From NCBI RefSeq assembly GCF_036320965.1, contig NC_092232.1, positions 57,424,658 through 57,488,657 on the forward strand: a DNA stretch of 64,000 nucleotides, read 5' to 3'. Each line of letters begins with the position of its first letter. Positions within the stretch are counted from its first letter, which is position 1. The stretch is from Panulirus ornatus. Taxonomy: Eukaryota; Arthropoda; Malacostraca; Decapoda; Palinuridae. The position numbers and the translations under genes are program-made. Below, piece after piece: positions 1 to 10,559 of this stretch. A model generated the notes under the pieces. That model was not told the DNA's origin. It did no database searches and was given only the letters and a program-made list of their open reading frames with translations.

Positions 1-29
1 TGTAGTTTAAATATATATATACATACATA

Positions 30-78
<49 letters not shown>
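1..78. repeat. (TA)n tract followed by oligo-T
   Basis: Mixed TA/TACA dinucleotides to about 46, then an uninterrupted T run to about 77. The T run is the reverse complement of the poly-A tail of the minus-strand LINE that follows, so the (TA)n is the 3' flank of that insertion. Confidence 0.9.
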
Positions 79-899
<821 letters not shown>

Positions 900-1104
900 C
901 AATAATGGATGGAACTTGGCTCCTAAGGTGATTTTGTTGTTGGAGTGGGACCTCCAGCCATTCTGTCCACCTTTTCCCTTTCTAGACATGTGGTGTTGCA
1001 TTGGGTAGTGTGGCAACCTTCGTCTTCATCTTTTTGGGTGCAGGCTTCCAAACCTCGTGGAGTAGTTGTGGGGTTTGCTTCTTTGCTGCACCCGACATAG
1101 CCAT

Positions 1105-1445
1105 CTGGGGGTAGCTATCTACCCGGGCTGGTGGGTCAGCCAGCATAGCTACACGCTCACTCGGTACCTGGGCTGGTGGACGAGCAGCCTTCCTTTATTC
1201 CATGGCTACAGTCTGCCTAACGACCCGGGGTTGTGGAGCAGCCATCCTTACTACCACCCAGGTTGGTTGGGCAGCCTTCTTTCGTTTCTTTGCTACACCC
1301 TTCTGGTTGGGCTGGTTGGGCAACCTTCTTTTCTTCTCTTCTTCCATACAACCTGCCAACCGAAATCGTCTGCTGGTGGGTCCGTTTCTTTCATGGATAC
1401 AACCTCTGTAGCCACTTGGGCTGGCCGGTCAACCTTCGGTTGTAG
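1105..1445. repeat. Degenerate tandem repeat of ~60-70 bp
   Basis: A motif of the form GGGCTGGTTGGGCAGCC followed by a C/T-rich stretch recurs about six or seven times with heavy divergence. Long frames are open on the plus strand (1066-1449), but the translation is Trp/Leu/His-rich, repetitive and unrecognisable. I read it as decayed repeat DNA rather than a gene. Confidence 0.45.
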
Positions 1446-1642
1446 GTAAAAGTATATATATAGAATAATGTGGTTATCATCAGCAGCCAGAGGCCATTCC
1501 TCCCTCCTTGCCTGCAGAGTTCTTGATTTTCTGGAAAGTTCTACGAGATTCTGGTAAGATAAATACCATTGAGAGGACGTTGTTAGGGGACAGTCAGGTT
1601 CAGTTTAGAGTTGGTTGTGGAATGGTTCTTTTACTGTGTCGT

Positions 1643-1835
1643 ATCAGCCAGATGGGTATTTCTTTTCACAGTTTTCGTTAAAGTTTGTTTTCTAGAAGCA
1701 TAATCTATCAGCCAGATGGGTATTTCTTTTTACAGTTTTCGTTAAAGTTTGTTTTCTAGAAACATAATCTATCAGCCAGATGGGTATTTCTTTTCACAGT
1801 TTTCGTTAAAGTTTGTTTTCTAGAAGCATAATCTA
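1643..1835. repeat. 64-bp unit, three tandem copies
   Basis: Three head-to-tail copies beginning ATCAGCCAGATGGGTATTTC, with 64-bp spacing and only a few substitutions. They sit inside the left half of foldback element 1. Confidence 0.9.
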
Positions 1836-2189
1836 GAGCACTATTTTCCATATGTTTATCATTTTTCTTGTTATAGTTTGATTACGATCATTAGTTTTGT
1901 TATTGTTGACTTTCAGATATTTGATGTTATGTTCGTGATTGCCGTGGAAGCGTCTGACATCTTGCTAGAAGAATTTCTGGTCACAATATTTCTGCACTGG
2001 GGAGTTGATCGTATTCTTTTATTGCAGGTTTTGTTATTATCTTGCTTTACATTAAGGTCTACTGGAGGTTTTCCCAATGCTGGTTGAACATATGTCCAGC
2101 AACAGGAGATAGCGTAAGATACAGTATTGATGAAACTTATCTTTCTATATACCTATCTAAATATCGCTCTATCAATCTATTAATCTAAC

Positions 2190-2214
2190 TATGTATCTAT
2201 CTATCTATCTTTAT
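2190..2214. repeat. Short (TATC)n microsatellite
   Basis: A few consecutive TATC units in the right half of foldback element 1. A weaker TCTA-rich stretch occupies the equivalent place (3175-3250) in element 2. Confidence 0.75.
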
Positions 2215-2462
2215 CTGAAAGTCAACAATAATAAATCATTGATATATGAAGTATAACAATGTCCTCTCAATGGCAATTATCTTACCAGAATCTTCTAGAA
2301 CCTTCCAGAAAACTATGAACTCTCCAGGCAAGGAGGGAGGAATGGTCTCCGGATATTGATAAAACCATATTATTCCATATATATGTTTATATATACATAT
2401 TTATGTATATATCTGAATGTATATATATCGTACAGAACAATGCGGCCATCATCAGTATCGAC

Positions 2463-2604
2463 GTGCTCAATCTTTCCTCACTCATTCTCTCCATGTGCCC
2501 AAACCATTTCAAAACACCCTCTTCTGCTCTCTCAACCACGCTCTTTCTATTTCCACACATCTCTCTTACCCTTACGTTACTTACTCGATCAAACCACCTC
2601 ACAC
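2463..2604 (-). pseudogene. Internal TA-LINE ORF2 fragment
   Basis: About 140 bp encoding, on the minus strand, the post-RT stretch from [18 protein letters not shown] to [12 protein letters not shown] of TA-LINE ORF2. It has neither the 5' body nor the 3' UTR and A tail, and joins directly to the flank of a tRNA-Gln gene. It is therefore a recombinational or gene-conversion scrap rather than a simple retrotransposition product. Confidence 0.85.
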
Positions 2605-2614
2605 TGAAAAGATG

Positions 2615-2686
2615 AGATCCCACCGAGATTCGAACTCGGATTGCTGGATCCAAAGTCCAGAGTGCTAACCCTTACACCATGGGACC
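2615..2686 (-). tRNA. tRNA-Gln (TTG)
   Basis: A 72-nt cloverleaf on the minus strand. The acceptor GGTCCCA pairs with TGGGATC plus discriminator T, the D arm is GTGT/GCAC, the anticodon stem CTGGA/TCCAG encloses loop CTTTGGA (anticodon TTG), and the T arm CCGAG/CTCGG has loop TTCGAAT. All stems pair apart from one G-T wobble. No terminal CCA is encoded, as expected for a nuclear gene. It forms the outer end of the left arm of an inverted repeat whose other arm carries a second copy. Confidence 0.9.
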
Positions 2687-3433
2687 TGATAAGAAAAGAT
2701 GTGATTTCATCTAAATGTTTTACATATAATCAACCAGAGGCCATTCCTCCCTCCCTGCCTGCAGGGTTCAAGGTTTTCTAGAAGGTTCTCGAAGATTCTG
2801 GTAAGATCATTACCTTTGAGAGGTCGTCGTTAGATGACAGTCAGGTTCACTCTATGGTTGGTGTTTGTAGTTGGTTGTCCGAGGATGTTGTTATACTTGA
2901 TCAATTTTGTAATTGTTGACTTTCAGGCAGGAAGTACTCATTTACGATGCATCCTTGTACTCACAACAACCTTATGAGTCACTTCAAGATTTATCTTCAC
3001 TACAACTTTATCTTCACTACACTATTAAGGTTGAAGTCAATGGTCACATTCACTACAATCTCAACACGACTGGTCTTATACCTAACCCATATTATCACTA
3101 CATCCATGTACATGTATTTCTTGCAGAATAACGCAGATATCAATGATTTCTGTGAAAATTGACATATACAGCCTTACGTATCTATCGATCTATCTAAAAT
3201 CTGTTTTTTACCTCTCTATCTACCGATCTATCTATTTATCTATCTTTCTAAATCAGAAAGTCAACAACAATATCATTAATGATACGTATAACTACGTCCT
3301 CTCAATGGCAGTTCCTACCCAGAATCTTCGAGAACCTTCTAGAAAACCTTGAACCCTGCAGGCAGGGAGGGAGGAATGGCCTCTGGTTGATTATATGTAA
3401 AACATTTAGATGAAATCACATCTGTTCTTATCA

Positions 3434-3505
3434 GGTCCCATGGTGTAAGGGTTAGCACTCTGGACTTTGGATCCAGCAATCCGAGTTCGAAACTCGTTGG
3501 GACCT
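3434..3505 (+). tRNA. tRNA-Gln (TTG), slightly degenerate copy
   Basis: A 72-nt plus-strand mirror of the gene at 2615-2686, identical through the acceptor 5' side, D arm and anticodon arm (loop CTTTGGA). The T arm is CCGAG/CTCGT with loop TTCGAAA, so the 49-65 pair is lost and the loop differs. The acceptor is fully complementary (GGTCCCA/TGGGACC). It may still fold, but I rank it below the other copy. Confidence 0.8.
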
Positions 3506-3897
3506 AACCTTTTCAGTTTTCTTAGAAACTGATGATGGAACTGAGCCATATAGTTGACCTTCGATGGACATATATTTCTTACGGCCCACCATTTTATTTA
3601 AGTATGAAGATCTCACGGCAAAGAGGAAACGTGTGATATTCAAAATCAAAAGCCGCAATTGCCCTCATGGTAATGGTCGACATGTTTGCAGACAGATGAC
3701 ACAGACATGTGAGAAGTTAGACAAATATGGACGTTCCTGGTTGCTGTATAGCCTAGGTTTATTATCACTTGTAATGAAGGAGAAATGCTGCACATTATTC
3801 CACACCATTTATTTAGGCTAGGTTAGGCTAGGATGAATAGGGTCCATAACGTAACAGAGCTGGGAAATGCATCATATCGGATCTGTATTTGTGCAAA
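3506..3897. other. Unassigned sequence
   Basis: Ordinary-composition DNA between the tRNA pair and a short ORF. A possible frame at 3564-3821 has no recognisable domain and I do not call it a gene. Confidence 0.4.
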
Positions 3898-4080
3898 ATG
3901 GCGCAAGTTTGTGGAAGTGATTTACGCAATGCCGGGGAGAATCCACCTCCACCAGAAATAATGTCTCAGACCATACAATATCTGCTGTTGGACGAGCAGG
4001 GGACATTAGACCAATATATTCCTGTAGTTTACTGCTCTTCCCAAACACGCAGCAAGACATTCGTAAAAGCGTTAAACTGA
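3898..4080 (+). CDS. Short ORF sharing a motif with the ORF at 9388-9882
   Basis: Sixty residues from ATG at 3898 to TGA at 4078-4080. Function is unrecognised. The segment EIMSQTIQYLLLDEQG followed by ..PVVYC aligns with EISSQTINHFLDEEG..PVTC in the frame at 9388, with about 12 identities over 30 positions by eye. That suggests a shared exon or a decayed element family. There is no obvious promoter or polyadenylation signal nearby. It could be an exon fragment, a pseudogene or a chance ORF. Confidence 0.25.
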   Translation: MAQVCGSDLRNAGENPPPPEIMSQTIQYLLLDEQGTLDQYIPVVYCSSQTRSKTFVKALN

Positions 4081-4760
4081 ACTTTTCCATCGGTTTTCAT
4101 ATCTTTAATTACTTACACCAGTTCCAACAGATGGAAAAAATCATTTGAAAAATCAGAAATTATTTGCCTATAAAAAGCATTTTGATCGATCGTACCAAAT
4201 ATTCAATTATTTCTGTACCCGACAAAATATTCAGTCACTCCTATATCCGACATATTTCCTGCTGGCTGGTGCCGTTAAAGTCATATGGTAATTTACCGCA
4301 ATTATATTATAGATATATTCATCTATATGGAATGGCTCGGCGTGAAGAAACATATATATTTTCACTAAATCCTCCTCTTGACTACATAGTTCTAACACAT
4401 CTCGACTACACCATTGTATGACCACATTATCATATCATTGTGTTCTTGTCTTCACCACAGCCTCGACAAAATTGATGTTTTCTTTACACATCAGGGTAGA
4501 TGGCCATCTTTATGATGACAGAGAACACACATAACATATTAAACCACTTATCTTTAGTCAATTTAATCTAATTTCTGCTGATAAAAACGAATTATAATGA
4601 CAATTCTTGTGTTCTGTGATGGGACATTGTACGGGTGAAGGAACTGTTGTCAGGCACATGTATCAAACTATTGAGAAATAAACTTAACTGTATTAAAGTA
4701 TTGACTTCACTATATTAGACTTCTCTATATTAAGCTATGCTATTATATGATCAGCTCCCA
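4081..4760. other. AT-rich intergenic sequence
   Basis: No coding frame, repeat or RNA fold stands out in these ~680 bp. It ends at the core promoter of the next locus. Confidence 0.5.
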
Positions 4761-4762
4761 GG

Positions 4763-4771
4763 TTATATAAG
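4763..4771 (+). promoter_or_regulatory. TATA box of the 4882/5202 locus
   Basis: TTATATAAG sits about 30 bp upstream of a TCATTT initiator-like sequence at about 4794, the canonical RNA polymerase II spacing. The first downstream ATG is at 4882, leaving an ATG-free leader of roughly 90 nt. The leader is GC-rich compared with the AT-rich upstream sequence. Confidence 0.6.
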
Positions 4772-4881
4772 GACGGGAGCCGGGCCGAGAGCATCATTTG
4801 AGCTGTGACCTCTGTCGAGTGAACATCTCTGCTCCGCCTTGCAAGCTCCCTCAACCTTTCCTCGAACACTTCAATATAATA

Positions 4882-5127
4882 ATGTTCACCAAGGAGGTAG
4901 GACGATCCTCCTTTGTCCAGGAGATGGAATTTGAATATGTCCATGTATTTGACATGGGCTATGGCTGTGTGGACATGGAGGTGGAATACCCAGACGTGGA
5001 AGTGATGGATGGAGTGGAATTGGTGGAATACCCGGACGTGGAAGTCATGGATGGAGTAGAATTTGTCTGTTTGGATATGGAGGTGGAATACCCAGAAGTG
5101 GAATTGGAGGAAATGGAATATGGGTGA
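4882..5127 (+). CDS. Acidic 81-residue protein with repeated EYPDVEV motifs
   Basis: First ATG downstream of the TATA/initiator pair. The product is strongly acidic and Val/Glu/Tyr/Met-rich. Two copies of EYPDVEVMDGVE (about residues 35-46 and 49-60) and related DMEVEYP segments (31-37 and 65-71) form a short internal repeat. No known domain, signal peptide or membrane segment is visible. The next ORF starts 74 nt downstream in another frame, so one transcript could carry both (an acidic then a basic product), or an unseen splice could join them. Real expression is an inference from promoter placement and base composition. Confidence 0.45.
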   Translation: MFTKEVGRSSFVQEMEFEYVHVFDMGYGCVDMEVEYPDVEVMDGVELVEYPDVEVMDGVEFVCLDMEVEYPEVELEEMEYG

Positions 5128-5201
5128 AGCTTGTATGAACGCCATATGGATTTGGTGAAGGTTGACCTCGTAATGTGTTGACGTAAAACAGGTCAACCAC
5201 T

Positions 5202-5783
5202 ATGACCATGTGGCGGGGAGGGCCACATCCACCAACCACGAAGCGAGCCCCACCACGGAGAAGTATCCTGGCTGCATCCACGTACGAGAACCACCGCGGG
5301 ATTGCCGTCATCCAGTACCCCTGCTATGCCTCCTACAAGAAGGCACTTCTTGCCAACGTGACACCACTTTCCGTCAACGGTCGCTGTGCAAAAGTGAAAC
5401 CTCACCGTCCCACTGATGCTGACCAAGTGACCTCGCCCACTCAAGTGGCACTACAGCCCACACGCCCTACCAGACCCACCATCCATGAGGAAATGCAGCC
5501 CACCCCACTTGTCAGGCCCACCTTCAGGGAGACATGGCAGGTATCAAGACCTGTCAGGCCCACCATTCAAGAACGACTTGGTCCCCCAACACACGTCAGG
5601 CCCACCATTCAAGACCGACTTGGTCCCCCAACACATGTCAGGCCCAGCGTTCTAGACCGACTGGGACCAATAACACATGACATGTCCTACGTTACACACC
5701 GACTGCACTCCGCACCACGTACGGGCGTTAAAAGGCGTGTCGAGATGACACACGTTCCCCGTGCCAAAAGATTCAGTTGGTGA
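5202..5783 (+). CDS. Basic, Pro-rich repeat protein with a half-RRM-like segment
   Basis: 193 residues from ATG at 5202 (a second ATG follows two codons later). The N-terminus is basic and Pro-rich. Residues 30-67 resemble the second half of an RNA-recognition motif: RGIAVIQY fits RNP1 (RGFAFVxY), followed by a helix-like KKALLANV and then NGRCAKVKP as the last strand. The first half of an RRM, with RNP2, is not seen. Residues 119-160 are three tandem 14-residue units of the form RPTIQERLGPPTHV, preceded by looser RPT repeats, and the tail KRRVEMTHVPRAKRFSW is basic. The GC-rich coding bias stands out from its surroundings. An AATAAA at 6235-6240 could end the transcript. RNA binding is a weak inference; the product may instead be a lineage-specific low-complexity protein. 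Confidence 0.5.
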   Translation: MTMWRGGPHPPTTKRAPPRRSILAASTYENHRGIAVIQYPCYASYKKALLANVTPLSVNGRCAKVKPHRPTDADQVTSPTQVALQPTRPTRPTIHEEMQPTPLVRPTFRETWQVSRPVRPTIQERLGPPTHVRPTIQDRLGPPTHVRPSVLDRLGPITHDMSYVTHRLHSAPRTGVKRRVEMTHVPRAKRFSW

Positions 5784-6890
5784 GGAACCTGAGTCCTTTC
5801 TTCCTGCTTGTGCTGTAGGAGAACACGGCCCTAGAGTCGACACTGGAGGTGTGTTTGTGTTTGTGTTTGGGTTATCACTGAGGAACCAACACCAAGACAA
5901 CTTTAGTTTGGCCTTGCCAAGGATTACGTTAATCTGGCGGAAGTCTGGCTTTCTCCCAGTAGTGGATGACACATAATATCTACGTAGGGACGTTGAAAAA
6001 CAAAGAAAGAAAAAAAATGGGAACATTATCCCGCCCAAAAAAAATACATAAATTCACGGGGATAATTTCCTTCGTCTTCAAAGAAAAAATGAAACTCTTC
6101 CGACGCTACCGTGCCTTCCATAAAGCAACACTCAAAGAAATCACTTTGCGCAAGGACTCGGTTAGCCAATCTTCATATGACTGGGGCTATTCATCCCTCT
6201 CATTGATTCATTTTTCAAGATTAAGGAAAGTTATAATAAAAATATTGTATTGAGTTTCTCCGTTGGCGTCAGGGTAAACACCCATCCCCCCCGAAGCTTG
6301 GTTACCTTTCCGTGGTGGGGGGGACTTCATGGATTGGGCAGTAGCAACCATCGTTGGTTGCTTCTGTTCAATCCATGAACGAAAAACCAAGCATCTTGAA
6401 CGTAATTGTCGTATAAATTCACTTGGTGTCAAAACTGACGCGAAAGTGGTTGTGTCAATTTTGTCAGAAATGTTTGTGCGTTTCGGCCTGATGGTGGGAG
6501 TCGGTTTGGCGCTGTGGTCATGAGGGAATACGAGGAAGATTGGCAACCGTCCCAGAAGTAGCTACAGTGAGGCCCAGCAGCTGTCCCTAATACTGTGGAA
6601 GGCACTCATGTAAGGTGTGCAGTGAGGCGCAGCAGTAACAAGGGAAACGGACAACCAAAACAGCAATCTTGATCATCAGGAGGCTATCCAATGCTCAGAG
6701 TAGATAAGGACGATTATTGTATGGCTGCGCTCAGAGGATGAAAATCTTAGTATACAAGCTAGGCTTTTAAAGTGTCTCAGATCTATGTAGAATAAACAAA
6801 AATCTATGATATTATTTCTTATAATATAGTAACCTGTAATGAGGTTAGTGATTTTGTATATTTTATGCAACCTACGTTAACAAAGTTGAT
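5784..6890. other. Downstream region with candidate poly(A) signal
   Basis: No confident gene. AATAAA at 6235-6240 could serve the 5202 ORF. A strong hairpin at 6326-6379 is listed separately. A minus-strand frame at 6208-6546 has no recognisable domain. Confidence 0.4.
6326..6379. other. Near-perfect 54-nt hairpin
   Basis: The arms 6326-6349 and 6355-6379 pair almost throughout: TTCATGGATTG with CAATCCATGAA, then AGCAACC with GGTTGCT, around a ~5-nt loop. It is shorter than a usual pre-miRNA. It could be a transposon footprint, a structured RNA element or chance. Confidence 0.5.
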
Positions 6891-9384
6891 CAGGGAATTG
6901 GCCAGATATATGTATATATATATATCATCTTGGTGTATGGGAAGGCCATATGGGAGACGGAGAGAGAGGCAGGAGCAGGAGAGAAATGATCAAACCTTCC
7001 CGCTTGTTCATAGTTGCTGCCTGAAATTTGTCTTCTGATAGTTCTACAGTTTTTGTTTGTTTGTTATACTAATTATTAACATAAGAAAATTGTAATATAA
7101 TGATTAAAGAAAATTATAGTAATTGTAATTTAGAATTGTTATATGTCAAGATTTGTACGTGAAGCGGAAGACCAAAATATGGTAGGGGTCAGCCATTCGT
7201 GAGTGTAAGCGACAGCTATTGATAGTTATTGGCTTTAATTTATGATCATTTATGATATCTATTTTCTTACTTTTGTGTTAGCTGTTTTAAGTATTTGTTT
7301 TGTTTGCAAACTAAAACTTCTCTTATATGTTATTGTTTCTTGGGAAACTCTAGTTAATCAAGACGTTCATAAAGAATTATTTTTGGTCAGTTTGTTTTGT
7401 TTGAACAGCCATGCATGGTGGTAAGGGACAGAATAAAAGTTACGGTTTGTTTATATTTGTTATTATTGATTAGTACTTTTCTTTTCATTTCTAACATTAG
7501 CTGTTTAAAGTGTTTGTGTTGTATTTAGACAAAGTTCTTTTTCAAATCTTATTGATTACCACATGAAAGCTAGGCTCTATAAGTGTCAAGTAAACAATAT
7601 GTGATATTTTGAGTTAAGCCGAGGTGCTATTTACCACTGGCGTTTAGATATTTGGGACCCTTGGGGATAGATTTGCCAAGATTATCACGGCCAAATTGAC
7701 TGGATGGCAACCTAGGAGCTAGGCAGAATTGGATATCATAAAAACCCTAAACAGTCGGTGGTTCCTGGGGCCTACCCTCCATCCTCTTGTAACTACGCTG
7801 CTGATTAGCATTTTGTTCTTTATATTTTTCAGAGGAACAAGACACTTCTGCATCTCTGTAAAGTTAAGGACTCATTGAAATTAATTCTTCAGATATTATC
7901 TGCAGTAAAAGGTAAAGTTGACAAGTTACTTTGCTCTTCTTCATAATGGGTCTCCCCTGATGTTTTCAATTAATGTTCAGCATACCTAAATTTTCCAGTC
8001 GTACTTATATATTTATGTGTTGTTTTCAAACGGTAATTTGAAAGGAATGACCTTATATATTTGGGTGTTGTTTCCAAACTGTAATTTGAAAAGAATGGCC
8101 TCTCTGAGCCCCAAGATGACCCTGTTTAAGAGAATACTCTTATTGTGAAGTAACATTGTCGTACAAGATGTAAAACAATTCCAAAGCTTTTTTCTTTTCC
8201 TCATGTTGCCACGTTGTTTAAAGTATTTAGTTGAGCTAGTTTGTTTTTCCTTGAAACTGTATGAAATATTTATTTTGGTGTAACTATCATTATTCCGTTA
8301 ATAATTTTATCATTTCATGGATTTTCTGTTTTATGCTGATACATATCTTCTTGTGTTTAATTACTTCATTCTGGTACCAGTTTTCACAACACATTATGTA
8401 CTTTTGATTCTTATTATTTGGACTTCAGAGTATTCTTACATTATGGCTTCACCAACAAAAATGGTTGTAATATTACTAATCCTGTAAATTGTTTCATTGT
8501 TTAACTTACTCTTTGCTATGTGATGTACACCTGCAGTTGCCTTTTTTTTTTGTACCTTTCATGAAACCAATAATTTTCATATGTATTCCTCTCATTGCTA
8601 TGGTTTACCCATAAATCAGCTGAATTAGTTCTGAACCCATTTTGGCTTTTGTAGCCATTCCATTCATTCATGAGGACTTATAGAGAAAAGGAGGCATAAA
8701 TAATAGAATGTGAAATGAAATGTAATGTTCAAGCAGAAATATAACTGCAATGTTTTTATTCTGAAATGTAAAGTTTAGATTTTCTCCAGATTTTACAAGT
8801 ATTCTTTCATTATTGTATATTTCATATCAATTCATTCATGCACTCCAATTTTTACATAAATATCAAATATTCATAAAGTTTTATCAACAAACACAAGATA
8901 GTTCTCAATATAGCAGACTGTAGAGAACAGGAACCAAGAAGTATCTGGCACTTCCATTAAATAAAGTTCCTTCATCCCTCCAGTTTTACCACACAGCTTT
9001 CCTATCATGTGTAACATAATTGTCAAATAAGGATAGCCAGCACATCACTACATGACCAGACCCAAGTAAGGTATATCAAACTTCTTCATTCTGTGTTTCA
9101 AAATATAAAGCACAAGATGTGTAGTGATATAGTTTTTGGATGACATGTGCAAAAGTTATTGGCAACTTTACCTTGTGCAGGTCAAGATTTACTGGTCAAT
9201 GAAAATCAATAAAATCAAGAGAAGACAAAGTTTGAATAAGAACTTAATAATTTCCATCAGTCATCCACCAATGTGTATGAAATTGATCTCCTCTCAGTTG
9301 TATTTATTTCCTTCACTGTAGCTGGGATATAAAAGCTCTGTTAATTATTTCTGTTCATTACGGCTAGGATGAAGATGTTGATAA
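6891..9384. other. AT-rich, gene-poor stretch
   Basis: Roughly 2.5 kb with no coding frame longer than about 65 residues and no recognised domain on either strand. It holds a short TA-rich patch near 6910 and a 48-bp direct duplication at 8003-8098. It could be intronic if distant exons exist, which cannot be judged here. Confidence 0.5.
8003..8098. repeat. 48-bp direct duplication
   Basis: Two adjacent copies beginning CTTATATATTT and sharing GGTAATTTGAAA and its variant TGTAATTTGAAA, differing at a handful of positions. Confidence 0.75.
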
Positions 9385-9387
9385 TTC

Positions 9388-9882
9388 TTGAATAAGACTC
9401 CTCAGCCCTTAGGCGAAATATCGAGCCAGACCATCAATCACTTTCTTGATGAGGAAGGGGTTGAGGGAAGCGTTGAACCGGTCACATGTAACATAACAAA
9501 TTCTGCATTTGTGGACTTAATGTCCAGCGTAGGTCGGTCAACACCACTACCCACTACGGCAGTAGTGGTTGGCTTACTAGAGTCCATACCAGTGGGGCTA
9601 GACCCCAGATTCTGGGGTGGCGTGTGGTACCACCCCACACAAAATGTACTTGTAACACCTTACATCTTCTCTAAGACAATATACGAGGCAGCTGATCAGA
9701 CAGACAAGCGCCCCACAGTAGGGCCGGCTGGACGTACCAAGCTGGGTGGAGTTCTCCTACTGTCATCACCTCTCACATGGTCGCACAATTGTGTCCAAAC
9801 AACCTTCGTGAGATGTACCAGTGGTCCAGCAACACCAGAAATACCGGTCAACACTCACTTGCCTGTAAACACAAAAATGTAA
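9388..9882 (+). CDS. GC-rich open frame without an initiator ATG; possible terminal exon
   Basis: The frame opens just after a TAA at 9382-9384. Its first ATG is about 45 codons in, so a standalone gene would lose the conserved-looking start. AG dinucleotides in CTCAGCCCTTAGGCG (about 9400-9412) could be a splice acceptor, making this a terminal exon. It encodes up to ~164 residues with no recognised domain. The stop at 9880-9882 is followed almost at once by AATAAA (9891-9896), compatible with a compact 3' UTR. Near its start, EISSQTINHFLDEEG resembles the ORF at 3898-4080. Composition favours real coding, past or present. Confidence 0.4.
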   Translation: MNKTPQPLGEISSQTINHFLDEEGVEGSVEPVTCNITNSAFVDLMSSVGRSTPLPTTAVVVGLLESIPVGLDPRFWGGVWYHPTQNVLVTPYIFSKTIYEAADQTDKRPTVGPAGRTKLGGVLLLSSPLTWSHNCVQTTFVRCTSGPATPEIPVNTHLPVNTKM

Positions 9883-10274
9883 ATACAGAAAATAAACACA
9901 AATGATATTTAGGTGAGGAAATGGGGGAATGCTTCACTAAGCTAAAGAGCTAAGCTAAGCCAAAAAAAACATGGTAAATAAGGGAAGATCTCTTTTACCA
10001 GTTCTGACCTTAACTGCTGCCACTTATTAAGATCTATCAATATACATACGTTCAGTCCTGAGTAACATTTCAAAATATGTAACACATTCGTCTGTTTCAT
10101 CTAGATGTAGAAATATAACTATACACGTGAGTAAGTATATTTATGTTTTGACATTTTTGTTTCTCTTTCCGTTTTTGAAGTTTATTAAGATTTCTCTCAA
10201 GAAAAAATATGACAAGATAACATGTTTTACGTGTGTCCATTATACATGTACCAGGTAAGGTAAGACAGCACGGC
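9883..10274. other. AT-rich intergenic sequence
   Basis: Contains AATAAA at 9891-9896. Positions 10020-10240 loosely resemble 29560-29710 (a shared pattern of TAACACATTC, CTACACGTG and similar), possibly an old copy of the inverted-arm repeat. No gene is seen. Confidence 0.3.
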
Positions 10275-10445
10275 CAACTGCGGCCCTAATCAATATACCA
10301 CGGGAACGTATCACAGTAACCACTGGTCCGCGGAGGACCAATCACAGTAGCCACTGGACCGCAGAGGACCAATCATGAATCACGAGCAGCAGCGGTCCAC
10401 CAATAGGAAGTCGACGCACAGTAGCGCTGCCCAAGTGGCTACCGG
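10275..10445. promoter_or_regulatory. GC-rich block with three CCAAT boxes in a duplicated ~30-bp unit
   Basis: CCAAT occurs in GGACCAATCACAG, GGACCAATCATG and CACCAATAGG within about 75 bp. The first two lie in near-identical units of the form GTARCCACTGGWCCGC. The block is CpG-richer than its flanks and could be a promoter or enhancer. No TATA box or convincing downstream ORF is visible, so this is tentative. Confidence 0.35.
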
Positions 10446-10559
10446 GGACACAATATGGAGGAGTGGCCGAGCCTGGACACTGGCTCATCTGGGTCTATTT
10501 TCTTCCTTGCTCTTCATAATGCTAAACACAATATCTTTTCATCGTAGGTAATTTATTAC

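Larger units (their letters stand above)
1453..2384. mobile_element. Foldback-type element 1 (long terminal inverted repeats)
   Basis: The left end (TATATAGAATAATGTGG at about 1458) and its reverse complement near 2384 form diverged terminal inverted repeats. They continue inward through AGGCCATTCCTCCCTCC (about 1491-1507) and GATTCTGGTAAGAT (about 1548) to a GTTGACTTTCAG motif at about 1907, mirrored by CTGAAAGTCAAC at about 2216. No transposase is visible. The left arm carries an extra ~300 bp containing the 64-bp triplication. Architecture suggests a non-autonomous DNA element; a second family member lies at 2615-3505. Confidence 0.6.
2615..3505. mobile_element. Foldback-type element 2 ending in inverted tRNA-Gln genes
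   Basis: The arms 2615-2836 and 3297-3505 are near-perfect reverse complements. From outside inward they hold tRNA-Gln, a ~50-bp linker, the AGGCCATTCCTCCCTCC block and GAAGATTCTGG. The ~460-bp centre (2837-3296) is unique and has GTTGACTTTCAG and its complement near each end, as in element 1. No transposase is seen. The tRNA genes may be passengers captured by a foldback element, or the element may have inserted beside a tRNA gene and the locus then became palindromic. Confidence 0.65.

Noticed and set aside
1066..1449. 127-codon Trp/Leu-rich ORF
   Set aside because: Overlaps a degenerate ~60-70-bp repeat and has no domain; other frames are equally repetitive.
6208..6546. 112-codon minus-strand ORF
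   Set aside because: Overlaps the hairpin and an AT-rich 3' end, has no recognisable domain and weak codon bias.
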